DNA of 64,000 nt. Origin: Tepidiformaceae bacterium (GTDB lineage Bacteria; Chloroflexota; Dehalococcoidia; Tepidiformales; Tepidiformaceae). The DNA lies in NCBI GenBank assembly GCA_958295975.1, contig OY282446.1, positions 2,333,289 through 2,397,288 of the forward strand, in the 5' to 3' direction. The notes under the pieces were generated by a model that saw only the letters and a program-made list of their open reading frames with translations, was not told the DNA's origin and searched no databases. Of the stretch, positions 9,044 through 16,511 are shown piece by piece (the first letter of the stretch is position 1; every line of letters starts with the position of its first letter). A program made the translations under genes and the position numbers.

Positions 9044-9118
9044 AAAAAAGCCCCAGAGGCCGGACTTGCTCACGAAAGCCGGCTGTGCCGGAAGCAAGGC
9101 GTACGCCTGGGGCAAGAC
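9044..9118 (-). ncRNA. Compact structured RNA with U-tract terminator upstream of the NYN gene
   Basis: The transcript expected from the promoter at 9125-9154 would fold into a closed multibranch structure. The outer stem pairs GCCCCAG (9113-9107) with CTGGGGC (9056-9050) and runs directly into UUUUUU (9049-9044). Inside it are the palindrome AGGCGTACGCCT and a stem CTTGCT/AGCAAG (9098-9093 with 9070-9065). That stem encloses a CCGGC-ACA-GCCGG hairpin (9091-9079). The terminator is thus the closing stem of the whole RNA. It may be a free small RNA of about 75 nt or a leader attenuator of the NYN gene 6-21 bases downstream. I do not recognise it as a known riboswitch. Boundaries are inferred. 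Confidence 0.5.
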
Positions 9119-9124
9119 TCTCCC

Positions 9125-9154
9125 ATGATGGGTCCCCGCGCGACGGTTTGTCAA
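9125..9154 (-). promoter_or_regulatory. Sigma70-type promoter for the structured RNA/NYN gene, overlapped by palindromes
   Basis: On the minus strand TTGACA (9154-9149) is separated by 18 bases from CATCAT (9130-9125). The -35 sits inside the palindrome GGTTTGACAAACC, flanked more widely by GACGGTT and AACCGTC. The -10 sits inside CCCATCATGGG. Such symmetry over both boxes suggests repressor or activator operators. This is the best full promoter in the window. Confidence 0.6.
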
Positions 9155-9223
9155 ACCCGCGCGAACCGTCCCGGGCGCAGGATACGCCGTCCATGCGGCG
9201 GGGAGCGGTACCCGCCCCTGCGC

Positions 9224-9229
9224 TAGGCT
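9224..9229 (+). promoter_or_regulatory. -10 element of the arylsulfotransferase operon, apparently leaderless
   Basis: TAGGCT ends seven bases before the ATG at 9237, so transcription would begin at or next to the start codon. No ribosome site is present between them. Confidence 0.45.
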
Positions 9230-9236
9230 ATGGCCG

Positions 9237-10715
9237 ATGCGCCCCGACGGCTCCCTGGCGCGCCGCATCCTCGAGCGGCTGCCGCTGGCGCTCTTCCTGC
9301 TCGCGCTGGCCGTCGGGCTGATCGCCTGCGGCATCGCCATCGAGCGCTACGACCTCTTCCCCAAACCCATCCTCTCGGCGGCGCTCAAGACCGCGCGGGC
9401 GACGCTGGAGAGCGCGCCCGCGGATACCGGCCAGTTCGCGGACTTCGCGGAAACCCCGCTGGACCGCATCCGGGAGCGGCGCATCGAGGTCGTCGAGGGG
9501 GACGCGCCGGGCAATGCCGTACTCGTCACGGGGGGACGCCACCAGTTCCGCGAACTGTGCCCCGAACACGGCTGCCTCGCCGTCGCCATCGCGCCTTCCG
9601 GCGAGATCGTCCACGCCTGGCCCTTCCGCCCCAACGCCATCCACGCCGCCAACATCGCAGACGAGGACGATTATCCCTACGAGCTGAACAACTTCGCCGC
9701 CGAACGGGACATGCACCTCACCGCCATCGAGCAGTACCGTAACGGCGATCTGCTGGTCACCTTCCACCTCACGAACGCCTTCCCCTATGCTGGCGGCGTC
9801 GCCCGCATCGACCGCAACGGCCATCCCCGCTGGTTCCGGCGCGACTACAGCCACCACTGGCCACGGCTCACGGACGGCGACGTTGCCCTCATTCCCGCCC
9901 TCGCCGTCGGCGACGACGCCCTCGAAGTGCCGAACGGAGACGAGGTCTTCACCTACTCCTGCGACGGCAGGGTCTACCGCAGCGTCCTCAACATCGTGGA
10001 TGGGGACGGTACCCTTCTCGAACGGATTCCCGTCCTCGACATGCTGCTCGCATCCCCCTGGAGCGGCGTGCTCATCGCGCCGCACGATCCCTGCGATCCC
10101 CTGCACCTCAACTCCATCGACGTCGTTGGGGAGAACGGGGGCGGCCTTGCCGGCGACATCGTCCTGTCCCTCCGCAACGTCAGCGCCTTCGCCATCCTCG
10201 ACGGCGAGACGCACGAGCTGAAGCGTCTCGTGCGCGGAACATTCGTCGGGCAGCACGACGTCACGCATTTGCGCGGCTCGACGTTCCTCATGTTCGACAA
10301 CCGGGGCGGCGACCGCACGGGCGGGCCGTCCCGCCTGCTCATGGTCGACCTCGCCACCGGAGTCGAGCGAACCGTGTTCCCCAACGACCGCACCCCGGAG
10401 GCCCTGCGGGGGCTCTATTCCCACAACCGAAGCGCCATCGATGTCTCGCCCGACGGGCGGCGGGCCATCGCCACGTTCGCGCACCCGGGCGTGGCCGTGG
10501 AGGTGCGCCTCGCCGACGGCGCCGTCCTTGCCGTCTTCCGTTCCCTCCACGATGTCTCCGGCCTCGACCAGTTCCCCGAGGAGCACCTCCACCGGGCGGC
10601 GAGGTTCATCCTGCAGGGCGTGGACTACTGGCGCGGCAGCGGCGCCGCGGCCGCCAGGCCGCCGCAGTCGCCCATGCGCTATCCTGTACGCGAGAGAGCG
10701 GGAGCGGAACCCTGA
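9237..10715 (+). CDS. Arylsulfotransferase (ASST) family protein, membrane-anchored
   Basis: A 492-residue protein. An N-terminal hydrophobic helix (about residues 14-34, LPLALFLLALAVGLIACG) should anchor it to the membrane with the rest outside. The body shows beta-propeller ASST signatures: HLNSIDVV, DIVLSLRNVSAFAILD, FVGQHDVTHLRG and FLMFDNRGG, with conserved histidines typical of a family that transfers sulfate between phenolic compounds through a sulfohistidine, without PAPS. The exact substrate is unknown and related proteins may not be sulfotransferases. It overlaps the next small membrane gene, and a PAPS-type sulfotransferase closes the same four-gene run. Confidence 0.82.
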   Translation: MRPDGSLARRILERLPLALFLLALAVGLIACGIAIERYDLFPKPILSAALKTARATLESAPADTGQFADFAETPLDRIRERRIEVVEGDAPGNAVLVTGGRHQFRELCPEHGCLAVAIAPSGEIVHAWPFRPNAIHAANIADEDDYPYELNNFAAERDMHLTAIEQYRNGDLLVTFHLTNAFPYAGGVARIDRNGHPRWFRRDYSHHWPRLTDGDVALIPALAVGDDALEVPNGDEVFTYSCDGRVYRSVLNIVDGDGTLLERIPVLDMLLASPWSGVLIAPHDPCDPLHLNSIDVVGENGGGLAGDIVLSLRNVSAFAILDGETHELKRLVRGTFVGQHDVTHLRGSTFLMFDNRGGDRTGGPSRLLMVDLATGVERTVFPNDRTPEALRGLYSHNRSAIDVSPDGRRAIATFAHPGVAVEVRLADGAVLAVFRSLHDVSGLDQFPEEHLHRAARFILQGVDYWRGSGAAAARPPQSPMRYPVRERAGAEP

Positions 10716-10903
10716 GCGTCGCGGACCTGCTGGCGGCAAGCCTTTACATCGGACCCGGTTCGGGGCTGGCGGCGTTCGGCTCGCTCGCCGCCGTGATCGC
10801 CGCCGGGGCGCTGGTGGCCGTCGGCTTCGTCTGGTATCCGGTGCGCCGCATCCTGCGTGTCCGGCGGGCCGCGCGCGACCGGCGGGCGACGCAGGGGCGT
10901 TGA
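10712..10903 (+). CDS. Small membrane protein, ASST operon (CTG start)
   Basis: A 63-residue frame starting at CTG 10712, which overlaps the TGA of the preceding gene (10713-10715). It follows a GGGAG ribosome-site-like stretch. The product is SVADLLAASLYIGPGSGLAAF, then a strongly hydrophobic helix and a WYPVRRILRVRRAARDRR basic tail, so one or two membrane segments with a positively charged cytoplasmic end. No ATG, GTG or TTG is available in frame at the right place. The hydrophobic-then-basic pattern and tight coupling on both sides make a real gene likely. Function unknown; perhaps an accessory of the membrane-anchored sulfotransferase. Confidence 0.55.
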   Translation: MSVADLLAASLYIGPGSGLAAFGSLAAVIAAGALVAVGFVWYPVRRILRVRRAARDRRATQGR

Positions 10904-11280
10904 CGGCCGCCGCCGTGGTGCTCTCGGCGGCGCTCTTCGCGGCGGCGCTCAGGCTCTCGCGCATTGAGCGCGTCTCCGCCGACGCCCTCACCATCGCCCG
11001 CGACGCGCTGGCCGTCATGCGCGATCCCGCGCTGGACGAGGAGGCGAAGGAGCGGCTGGTCCAGCGGCGGGCCGTCGCCCTCGTCGGGAAGGCGGCGCTG
11101 CTCACCGCGATGAGCGCCGCGATTCTCGCCCTGCCCTTCCTCCCTCTCCTGCTCTTCCACGCCACCGGCCTCGCGCCGCTGGGGGACACGCTGGCGCTGG
11201 CGGCGAGCTGGCGCACGGTCGCGCTGGCCGCCGCCCTGGGCGTCGCGGCCTGGGTGGTCCCGTGGCTGATCCGGCGCTGA
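10900..11280 (+). CDS. Membrane protein of unknown function, ASST operon (TTG start)
   Basis: A 126-residue protein beginning at TTG 10900 inside a TTGA overlap with the previous stop, behind GCAGGGGCG. Predicted membrane helices lie at about residues 2-17 (TAAAVVLSAALFAAALRL), 60-85 (ALLTAMSAAILALPFLPLLL) and 100-122. Between the first two is a charged helix with DEEAKERLVQRRA. I do not recognise the family. Its last 19 bases overlap the sulfotransferase gene, so translation is probably coupled. Confidence 0.6.
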   Translation: MTAAAVVLSAALFAAALRLSRIERVSADALTIARDALAVMRDPALDEEAKERLVQRRAVALVGKAALLTAMSAAILALPFLPLLLFHATGLAPLGDTLALAASWRTVALAAALGVAAWVVPWLIRR

Positions 11281-12368
11281 ACCCCGCCGACCGCTACTCG
11301 CGGGCCGACCGGGCGCTGCACCGGCTGGCCTTCGCGACGATCGAGGCGCAGAAGGCGCTCGCGGACATCGAGGACCGGCTCTACGCGCGGCGCCTGGCCG
11401 CGATCCCGCTCGAGCGGCCCGTGTTCGTGGCCTCGCTGCCGCGCGCGGGCACCACGCTGCTGCTGGAGGCGCTGCACGAGAGCGGCGCCTTCGCCGCCCA
11501 CTCCTACCGGCGCATGCCCTTCCTCTTCATCCCCCTCCTGTGGGACGCGCTGTCGCGCCGCCTGCGCGTTTCGGGCGCGCCCGTGGAGCGCGCCCACGGC
11601 GACGGCATGACGACCGGCTTCGACGGCGTGGAGGCTTTCGAGGAAGCGCTCTGGCGTGCCTTCTGGCCCGACCATTACCGGGCCGACCGCATCCTGCCCT
11701 GGCGCGCGGACGAGCGGGATCCCGGCGGCGAGTTCGAGGACTTCCTGCGGAACCACCTGCGCAAGATCATCGCGCTCCATCCCGCCCCCGCGCGCTACCT
11801 GTCGAAGAACAACGGGAACGCGGCGCGCGTTCCGCTGTTGCTGCGGCTGTTCCCCGACGCGACCGTGCTGATCCCCTTCCGCAATCCCGTGGACCACGCC
11901 GCCTCGATGCTGCGCCAGCACCGCAACTTCACGGCGCTGCACACGCGCGACGCCTTCGCGCGGCGCTACATGCGCGACCTCGGCCACTTCGACTTCGGGG
12001 CGAATTTCACGCCGATCGCCTTCGACGGCTGGCTCGACGCGCCCGGCATCGGGCCGCCGGAGGAAGCGAACCCGTGGCTGCGCTACTGGAACGCCGCCTT
12101 CGCGCGCCTGCTCGCGCAGGCGGAGGCGGACGCGCGCATCACGCTCGTGGACTACGACGCCTGCTGCGCGGACGCGGAGGCGGGGCTGGCGCGCATCGCG
12201 GACGCCATCGGGCTGGACGGCGCGCCGCGCGCGCGCCTGATCGCGCGGGCCGATCGCTTCCGCGCGCCGACCAGTTACGACGCCACGGGCCTCGACCTCG
12301 ACGGCGCACTCCTCGCGGGCGCGCGCGCCCTGCACGGCGAGCTGCGGGCGCGCGCGGCGGGGCGGTAG
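11262..12368 (+). CDS. Sulfotransferase family protein (PAPS-type)
   Basis: A 368-residue protein starting at GTG 11262. The 5'-phosphosulfate-binding loop PVFVASLPRAGTTLLLEAL lies near residue 60 and the 3'-phosphate-binding strand-helix VLIPFRNPVDHAASM near residue 210, the two hallmarks of cytosolic PAPS-dependent sulfotransferases. RYLSKNNGNAARVP between them is typical of the Sulfotransfer_3 type. The acceptor is unknown. It closes the operon begun by the ASST-like protein, so two unrelated sulfuryl-transfer chemistries are cotranscribed. It ends three bases before a convergent orphan. Confidence 0.85.
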   Translation: MADPALNPADRYSRADRALHRLAFATIEAQKALADIEDRLYARRLAAIPLERPVFVASLPRAGTTLLLEALHESGAFAAHSYRRMPFLFIPLLWDALSRRLRVSGAPVERAHGDGMTTGFDGVEAFEEALWRAFWPDHYRADRILPWRADERDPGGEFEDFLRNHLRKIIALHPAPARYLSKNNGNAARVPLLLRLFPDATVLIPFRNPVDHAASMLRQHRNFTALHTRDAFARRYMRDLGHFDFGANFTPIAFDGWLDAPGIGPPEEANPWLRYWNAAFARLLAQAEADARITLVDYDACCADAEAGLARIADAIGLDGAPRARLIARADRFRAPTSYDATGLDLDGALLAGARALHGELRARAAGR

Positions 12369-12371
12369 CGG

Positions 12372-13265
12372 TTATGTCATCATCAGGCGCTCGAACTCGT
12401 CGTCCGGCATGTCGTCGGGGACGCGGCGGCCGGGGCCGAAGACGAGGCGCCGCGGCAGGCCGCTGGCGACCGTCATCTCGCCGCGGTTGACGAGGCGGCG
12501 GACGGCGCGGTCGGGGGCGCGCCGGTCGTGCAGGATGGGCAGCCCGAGGCGCGTGCGGAAGGCCGAGCGCGCGCTCGCCACCGTGCCCCCGAAGAGCTCG
12601 CGCTCCTGCCGCCGCAGCTCCGCCAGGGCCGCGTCGAAGGCGCGCTGGGGAAAGCGCTCGTGGAGCAGCGGCGCCAGCCGCGCCCACAGCGTGTCCTGCG
12701 GGCCCGCGAGCGGCAGCGGAACCGCGTGCGTGCGTCCGTACGGCAGCGGCTCGTCCCAGGACACCCAGCGCCCGTAGAGGCGGCGCAGGCGCTCGCCCAG
12801 GGGCGTGCGCGCCGTCCAGCGCTCGCGCGCATCCACGGCGGCGTCCGGCGCGGACGCCGCCGCCCCTTCGCAGAGCGCGAACACCTCGCGCGCGATGGGC
12901 GCGCGCGGGTCGGTCAGGTCGCAGTCGGCGTCGAGCGGCTCCACCAGCAGGAACGTGTTGGCGTGGGCCGCGCCCCAGCCAGCCGCCAGACGGCGCTCGT
13001 CCTCCGCCAGCGGGCGCAGGGAGAGGAGCAGCGTGAGCTGGCCGTCGTCGAGCGCGCGGCGGGCGCGCAGGTAGCGGCCCCAGGCGTTGCCGCCGTCCGC
13101 GTAGACGGGGCTGCCGGAGCGCATGCGGGGGCGCTCCGCGCGGGGCACGTCGTAGACGACGCCGCGCGCCGTGCCCGCGAGGTCGCGCAGCGCGCGCACG
13201 AGCATGTCGCGCATGGCCCCGTCGTGCGGGTCCGCGCCGGAACGTCCGCGCCTGCGCTTCCACAC
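12372..13265 (-). CDS. Protein of unknown function
   Basis: A 297-residue protein I do not recognise. Codon use matches its neighbours and the amino-acid composition is protein-like (for example RRLYGRWVSWDEPLPYGRTHAVPLPLAGPQDTL split by helical stretches). It is rich in Arg and Ala, has no signal peptide or membrane helix, and looks soluble. The GTG at 13265 is favoured because a TAGGCT -10 element ends nine bases upstream. ATG 13214 is an alternative that would remove 17 basic residues. It is convergent with the sulfotransferase and just downstream of the VapC-like gene on the same strand. Confidence 0.6.
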   Translation of the reverse strand: MWKRRRGRSGADPHDGAMRDMLVRALRDLAGTARGVVYDVPRAERPRMRSGSPVYADGGNAWGRYLRARRALDDGQLTLLLSLRPLAEDERRLAAGWGAAHANTFLLVEPLDADCDLTDPRAPIAREVFALCEGAAASAPDAAVDARERWTARTPLGERLRRLYGRWVSWDEPLPYGRTHAVPLPLAGPQDTLWARLAPLLHERFPQRAFDAALAELRRQERELFGGTVASARSAFRTRLGLPILHDRRAPDRAVRRLVNRGEMTVASGLPRRLVFGPGRRVPDDMPDDEFERLMMT

Positions 13266-13274
13266 TTCGGGGCA

Positions 13275-13280
13275 AGCCTA
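13275..13280 (-). promoter_or_regulatory. -10 element of the 12372-13265 gene
   Basis: TAGGCT on the minus strand, nine bases before GTG 13265. The short spacing leaves little room for a leader and supports that start. Confidence 0.4.
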
Positions 13281-13285
13281 GCGCA

Positions 13286-13687
13286 TCAGCTGGCGGCGGG
13301 AAGGCGATTCAGCGGCCCGGGCCACTGGAGGATGCGCTGGTCGGCGGTTACGAGCCGGTGGTCGCCGATGAGCGCGGTGGCGACGATGATGCGGTCGGCG
13401 GGGTCGCCGTTGAGACCGCCCAACTGGATGGCGCGTATTCCGATCTCTCCGTTCACGGGAATTTCGACAAGTCCCGCTTCAAGCAGGCCCGCGCGCCAGG
13501 ACGCGATGTCGCCCGGAAACGCGAGCCGTCCCTTGCCATGAAGCAGCGCGACTTCCCAGAAGGTCATCGCGGACACGGCGACGTCGCCCCTTGCCCATGC
13601 CCGCGCGATCACCTGCCGCGCCCTGCCGCCAAGCCCGCGGTCCCCGAAGCGCGACCACAGGAGCACGTGGGTATCGAGCAGAATCAG
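13286..13687 (-). CDS. PIN-domain toxin, VapC-like (CTG start)
   Basis: A 133-residue PIN-domain nuclease. Acidic residues are visible in ILLDTHVLLW (Asp5), TFWEVALL (Glu) and NGDPADRIIVATAL (Asp), the layout of VapC toxins that cut tRNA or rRNA. The likely start is CTG 13687, which overlaps the antitoxin's TGA as CTGA with GGAGG seven bases upstream. No ATG or GTG fits as well, and the ATG-containing longer frame would run into the antitoxin. Upstream partner gene and spacing indicate a type II toxin-antitoxin operon. Confidence 0.87.
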   Translation of the reverse strand: MILLDTHVLLWSRFGDRGLGGRARQVIARAWARGDVAVSAMTFWEVALLHGKGRLAFPGDIASWRAGLLEAGLVEIPVNGEIGIRAIQLGGLNGDPADRIIVATALIGDHRLVTADQRILQWPGPLNRLPAAS

Positions 13688-13977
13688 GAGTCGGCCTCCG
13701 CAACGCCCCCGAAGTCGGCGAACCACTCCGCGGGCATGGGGGAGACGATATCGCCGAGGATCTCAATCCGGCCCCGATCCGCGCCAAAGAACGCCTTCGG
13801 ATCCCCGCCCCGCCTCGGCCGTTCGCGGCAGGGGAGGATGCGGAACGCGGGATGGCCGTCCCTGGTGATGACGAGCTCGCCGCCGTTCTCCGCGAGCTCG
13901 TCCAGCAGTTCGAGGCAGCGCGCCTGGAACCCGGAGTCGTCAACCGTCGTGACGGCATCGTCAATCGCGCTGCTCAT
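13684..13977 (-). CDS. Antitoxin, Phd/YefM-like, partner of the PIN toxin
   Basis: A 97-residue protein whose N-terminal half (FQARCLELLDELAENGGELVITRDGHPAFRILP) has the Phd/YefM strand-helix pattern, including VITRDGHPAFRI. The C-terminal half (GRIEILGDIVSPMPAEWF) is the usual toxin-binding extension. It should bind its own operator and neutralise the nuclease. ATG 13977 lies eight bases after GAAGGGAG. Its stop overlaps the toxin start. tRNA-Ala lies 52 bases upstream on the same strand. Confidence 0.82.
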   Translation of the reverse strand: MSSAIDDAVTTVDDSGFQARCLELLDELAENGGELVITRDGHPAFRILPCRERPRRGGDPKAFFGADRGRIEILGDIVSPMPAEWFADFGGVAEADS

Positions 13978-14029
13978 CGCCCACGCTCCCTTCACGTCTG
14001 CCCCACAGGATAGCAGTGCGCCGGGCGGC

Positions 14030-14105
14030 TGGTGGAGCTGGGGGGATTCGAACCCCCTACCTCTTGACTGCCAGTCAAGCGCTCTCCCAATTGAGCTACA
14101 GCCCC
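14030..14105 (-). tRNA. tRNA-Ala (anticodon GGC)
   Basis: A 76-base cloverleaf on the minus strand. The acceptor stem is GGGGCTG with CAGCTCC, including the G3-U70 pair that identifies alanine tRNA. The D-arm is GCTCAATTGGGAGAGC. The anticodon stem-loop CTTGA-CTGGCAG-TCAAG gives GGC, and the T-arm is GGGGGTTCGAATCCCCC. The 3' CCA is encoded, unlike in the tRNA-Lys of this window. Confidence 0.97.
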
Positions 14106-14257
14106 GCGCCGCCCAGATGGTAGCAGCCCCGCCCGCTTCGGGCAGGCGACGCCGTCGGGGCACGGCATGGCGCGCGCGTCCGCGCGGGCGTAAACTGGGA
14201 AGGCGGTGGGGTGTCGACCGTTCCCCGCGTCGGCGGCCTGTTCACAGGGAGGCTTTG

Positions 14258-14677
14258 ATGCGAGCGGAAACGAATGACGTCGCCTTCCGGCTGCTCCTCG
14301 CGCTGGGGGAGAGCTGGGACGCGCTCCAGCGGGCCGCGATCGACCCGTCCTCGAAGGGGCTCTACCTCACGAAGGAGTACCTGGGCGGGTACACGCGCTT
14401 CAGCGCCGGGCCCTCGACCAGCCCGCGCCTGATCGTGGAGTGGAACGAGGCCACCCGTCACCTGCGCGTGCTGCGCTGCCACGAGTGGCCGGGCTTCGAG
14501 GCCACCATCTCCAGCACCGTGGCCCACGTGCGCGAACAGGCGCGCACGCACGGCATCATCGCCAGCGTGGACGGCGTGTTCGTGCGCGCCTGCCAGGAGC
14601 CGGTGCAGCCCGCGCGCCGCACGGTGCTGCCGGGGGCGATGGACGGCGCGGGCGCGTCCCTGCGCAAGCGCGCCTGA
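14258..14677 (+). CDS. Small protein of unknown function
   Basis: A 139-residue soluble protein starting at ATG 14258 behind AGGGAGG. A TAAACT -10-like element lies at 14191-14196. The sequence (LLLALGESWDALQRAAIDPSSKGLYLTKEYLGGYTR, split by a polar turn) has alternating amphipathic helices and strands, then RLIVEWNEATRHLRVLRC. No family is recognised and no catalytic motif is obvious. It converges on the carboxyltransferase gene with a 12-base gap. Confidence 0.65.
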   Translation: MRAETNDVAFRLLLALGESWDALQRAAIDPSSKGLYLTKEYLGGYTRFSAGPSTSPRLIVEWNEATRHLRVLRCHEWPGFEATISSTVAHVREQARTHGIIASVDGVFVRACQEPVQPARRTVLPGAMDGAGASLRKRA

Positions 14678-14689
14678 GGCGCCCCTTCC

Positions 14690-16498
14690 CTAGCGCAGGA
14701 TCTCCAGGTCGTCGCCGGGCGGCTCGGCGAGGCGCGCGGAGCCGCGCGCGCGGCGGGCCAGGCGCGCGGCCCAGCCCCCCAGCCGGTCCGTGACATCGGC
14801 GGCGCGACGCTCCAGCCGCCCGCGCACCCAGGCGTGCGTCGCGCCCGCGCCGCGGTAGCGCTCGCGGCGGCGGTTCAGGCGGCGCTTCGGGCGCTCGCGC
14901 TGGATGTCCGTGAGCGCGCGCACGACGAAGCGGCGCAGGAGCAGGGCGGCCTCGTCGTGGTTCGTGTGCGCGCCCTCGCCCGGCTCCGGCACGACCGTAT
15001 CGACCACGCCGAGGCGCAGGCAGTCGTGCGAGGTGAGGCGCAGGCTGGCCGCCGCCTGCTCCGCCTGGGCGGCCTCGCCGTAGAGCCGCCGGGCGGCGTC
15101 CTCGGGCGAGACCACCTCGTAGACGGCGTTCTCCAGCATGAGCACGCGGTCGGCCACGCCCATGGCCACCGCCGCCTCGGAGGCGCCCTCGCCCGTGATC
15201 ACCGCCAGCGTGGGCGTTTCCAGCTCCAGCATCTCGCGCGTGCAGCGGGCGAGGGCGTGGCCCAGCCCCGTCTCCTCGGCGGCGAGGTCGGGCCGCGCGC
15301 CGGCGGAATCGAGCAGCGTCACCAGCGGCAGCCGGAACTTCGCGGCCAGGCGCATGGCGCGGCGCGCCTTGTGGAAGCCCGCCGGGCCGATGGCCCCCCC
15401 GGAGGCGCCGCCGCGCGGGCGGTTCTGGCCGATGAGCATGACCGCCTCGCCCCCCAGCAGCCCCACCCCCGCGGTGACGGCGGGATCGTCCTCGCCCGAG
15501 CGGTCGCCGTGAAGCTCGACGAACGTGGTGGTCATGCGGCGGATGAGATCGGACGCACCGGGCCGGTTCTCGTGGCGCGACAGCTGCACCTGCCGCCAGG
15601 CCTCCAGCCGCGAGTACTCGCGCGGCTCGCGTTCGCGCGGGTCCGACCGCGGCCTCAGCTCGTAGCCGCTCGTGAGCAGGTCGAGCAGCAGGCCCAGCGA
15701 GGGGCGCGCGTCCTCGCGGCGCACGATGGCGTCGATGAGCCCGCGGCGCAGGTGCGATTCCGCGGTGTGCGCCTCCTCCGGCAGCTCCCCGTCCGCCCCC
15801 TCGCGCATGGCCCGCAGGGCGGCGTAGCCGACGAGCGCGCGCGGCTCGGCGATGATGAAGTCGGCGAGGTTGGCCAGCCCCGCGTAGGCCGAACCGGTGG
15901 CCGGGTCGGCCAGCAGGGCGACGTGCGGAAGGCCGCGCGCGTCCAGCTCGCGGTGGGCGACGGCCAGCCGCGGCGCCTGCATGAGCGCGAGCAGGCCCTC
16001 ACGCATGCGCGTCCCCGAGGTGGAGAGCGCGGTGATCACGGGCAGGCCGCGGCGGGCGGCGTGCTCGAAGGCGCGCGCCAGCCGTTCGCCCGCGGCCACG
16101 CCGACGGAGCCGCCGAGGAAGCTGAAGTCGAGGGCGGCGATGACGATCTCGCGCCCGTAGAGCGTGCCCGTGCCCGTGAGCGCGGCCTCCGCCAGCCCCG
16201 TGCGCCGCTGCGCCTCGATCACGCGCTGGCGGTAGGGCCGGGGCTCGCGGAAGCGCACCGGATCGAGCGCCGTCACGCTGCGGTCGCGCTCGCGGAAGCT
16301 GCCCGGATCGAGGATGGCCGCCACGCGCTCGCGCGCGCCCAGATGGAAGTGGTGGCCGCAGGCGTGGCAGACGCGGTGGCGCTCGTAGCCGCGCGAGTCC
16401 GCCAGCGAGGCCTCGCAGGCGAGACAGCGCTCGGCGCGCGGCTCCCCCGAAGCCGCCTCCCCGGCGCGGTCGCGGCGCAGCAGCGCGCGCATCCTCAT
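14690..16498 (-). CDS. Fused acetyl-CoA carboxylase carboxyltransferase (AccD-AccA)
   Basis: A 602-residue fusion of the beta and alpha carboxyltransferase subunits. The N-terminus has the AccD zinc ribbon (Cys25, Cys28, Cys44, Cys47 in CLAC...CHAC), then a crotonase-type beta half with STSGTRMREG. After a linker near residue 305, the AccA half begins (YSRLEAWRQVQLSRHENRP) with FVELHGDRSGEDD, RPRGGASGGAIGPAGFHKA and ITGEGASEAAVAMGVAD. It would transfer CO2 from carboxybiotin to acetyl-CoA to give malonyl-CoA. It closes the long operon that contains fabD, fabG and acpP. ATG 16498 follows the ftsK stop by 13 bases; ATG 16492 is also possible. Biotin carboxylase and carrier protein must be elsewhere. 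Confidence 0.9.
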   Translation of the reverse strand: MRMRALLRRDRAGEAASGEPRAERCLACEASLADSRGYERHRVCHACGHHFHLGARERVAAILDPGSFRERDRSVTALDPVRFREPRPYRQRVIEAQRRTGLAEAALTGTGTLYGREIVIAALDFSFLGGSVGVAAGERLARAFEHAARRGLPVITALSTSGTRMREGLLALMQAPRLAVAHRELDARGLPHVALLADPATGSAYAGLANLADFIIAEPRALVGYAALRAMREGADGELPEEAHTAESHLRRGLIDAIVRREDARPSLGLLLDLLTSGYELRPRSDPREREPREYSRLEAWRQVQLSRHENRPGASDLIRRMTTTFVELHGDRSGEDDPAVTAGVGLLGGEAVMLIGQNRPRGGASGGAIGPAGFHKARRAMRLAAKFRLPLVTLLDSAGARPDLAAEETGLGHALARCTREMLELETPTLAVITGEGASEAAVAMGVADRVLMLENAVYEVVSPEDAARRLYGEAAQAEQAAASLRLTSHDCLRLGVVDTVVPEPGEGAHTNHDEAALLLRRFVVRALTDIQRERPKRRLNRRRERYRGAGATHAWVRGRLERRAADVTDRLGGWAARLARRARGSARLAEPPGDDLEILR

Positions 16499-16511
16499 GC
16501 CGTGGAGTGTA

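Noticed and set aside
9050-9194. N-terminal extension of the NYN protein up to the ATG at 9194
   Set aside because: The extended part spans the promoter, structured RNA and terminator; the extra sequence has no family similarity and the canonical IKTAILIDG start is at 9023.
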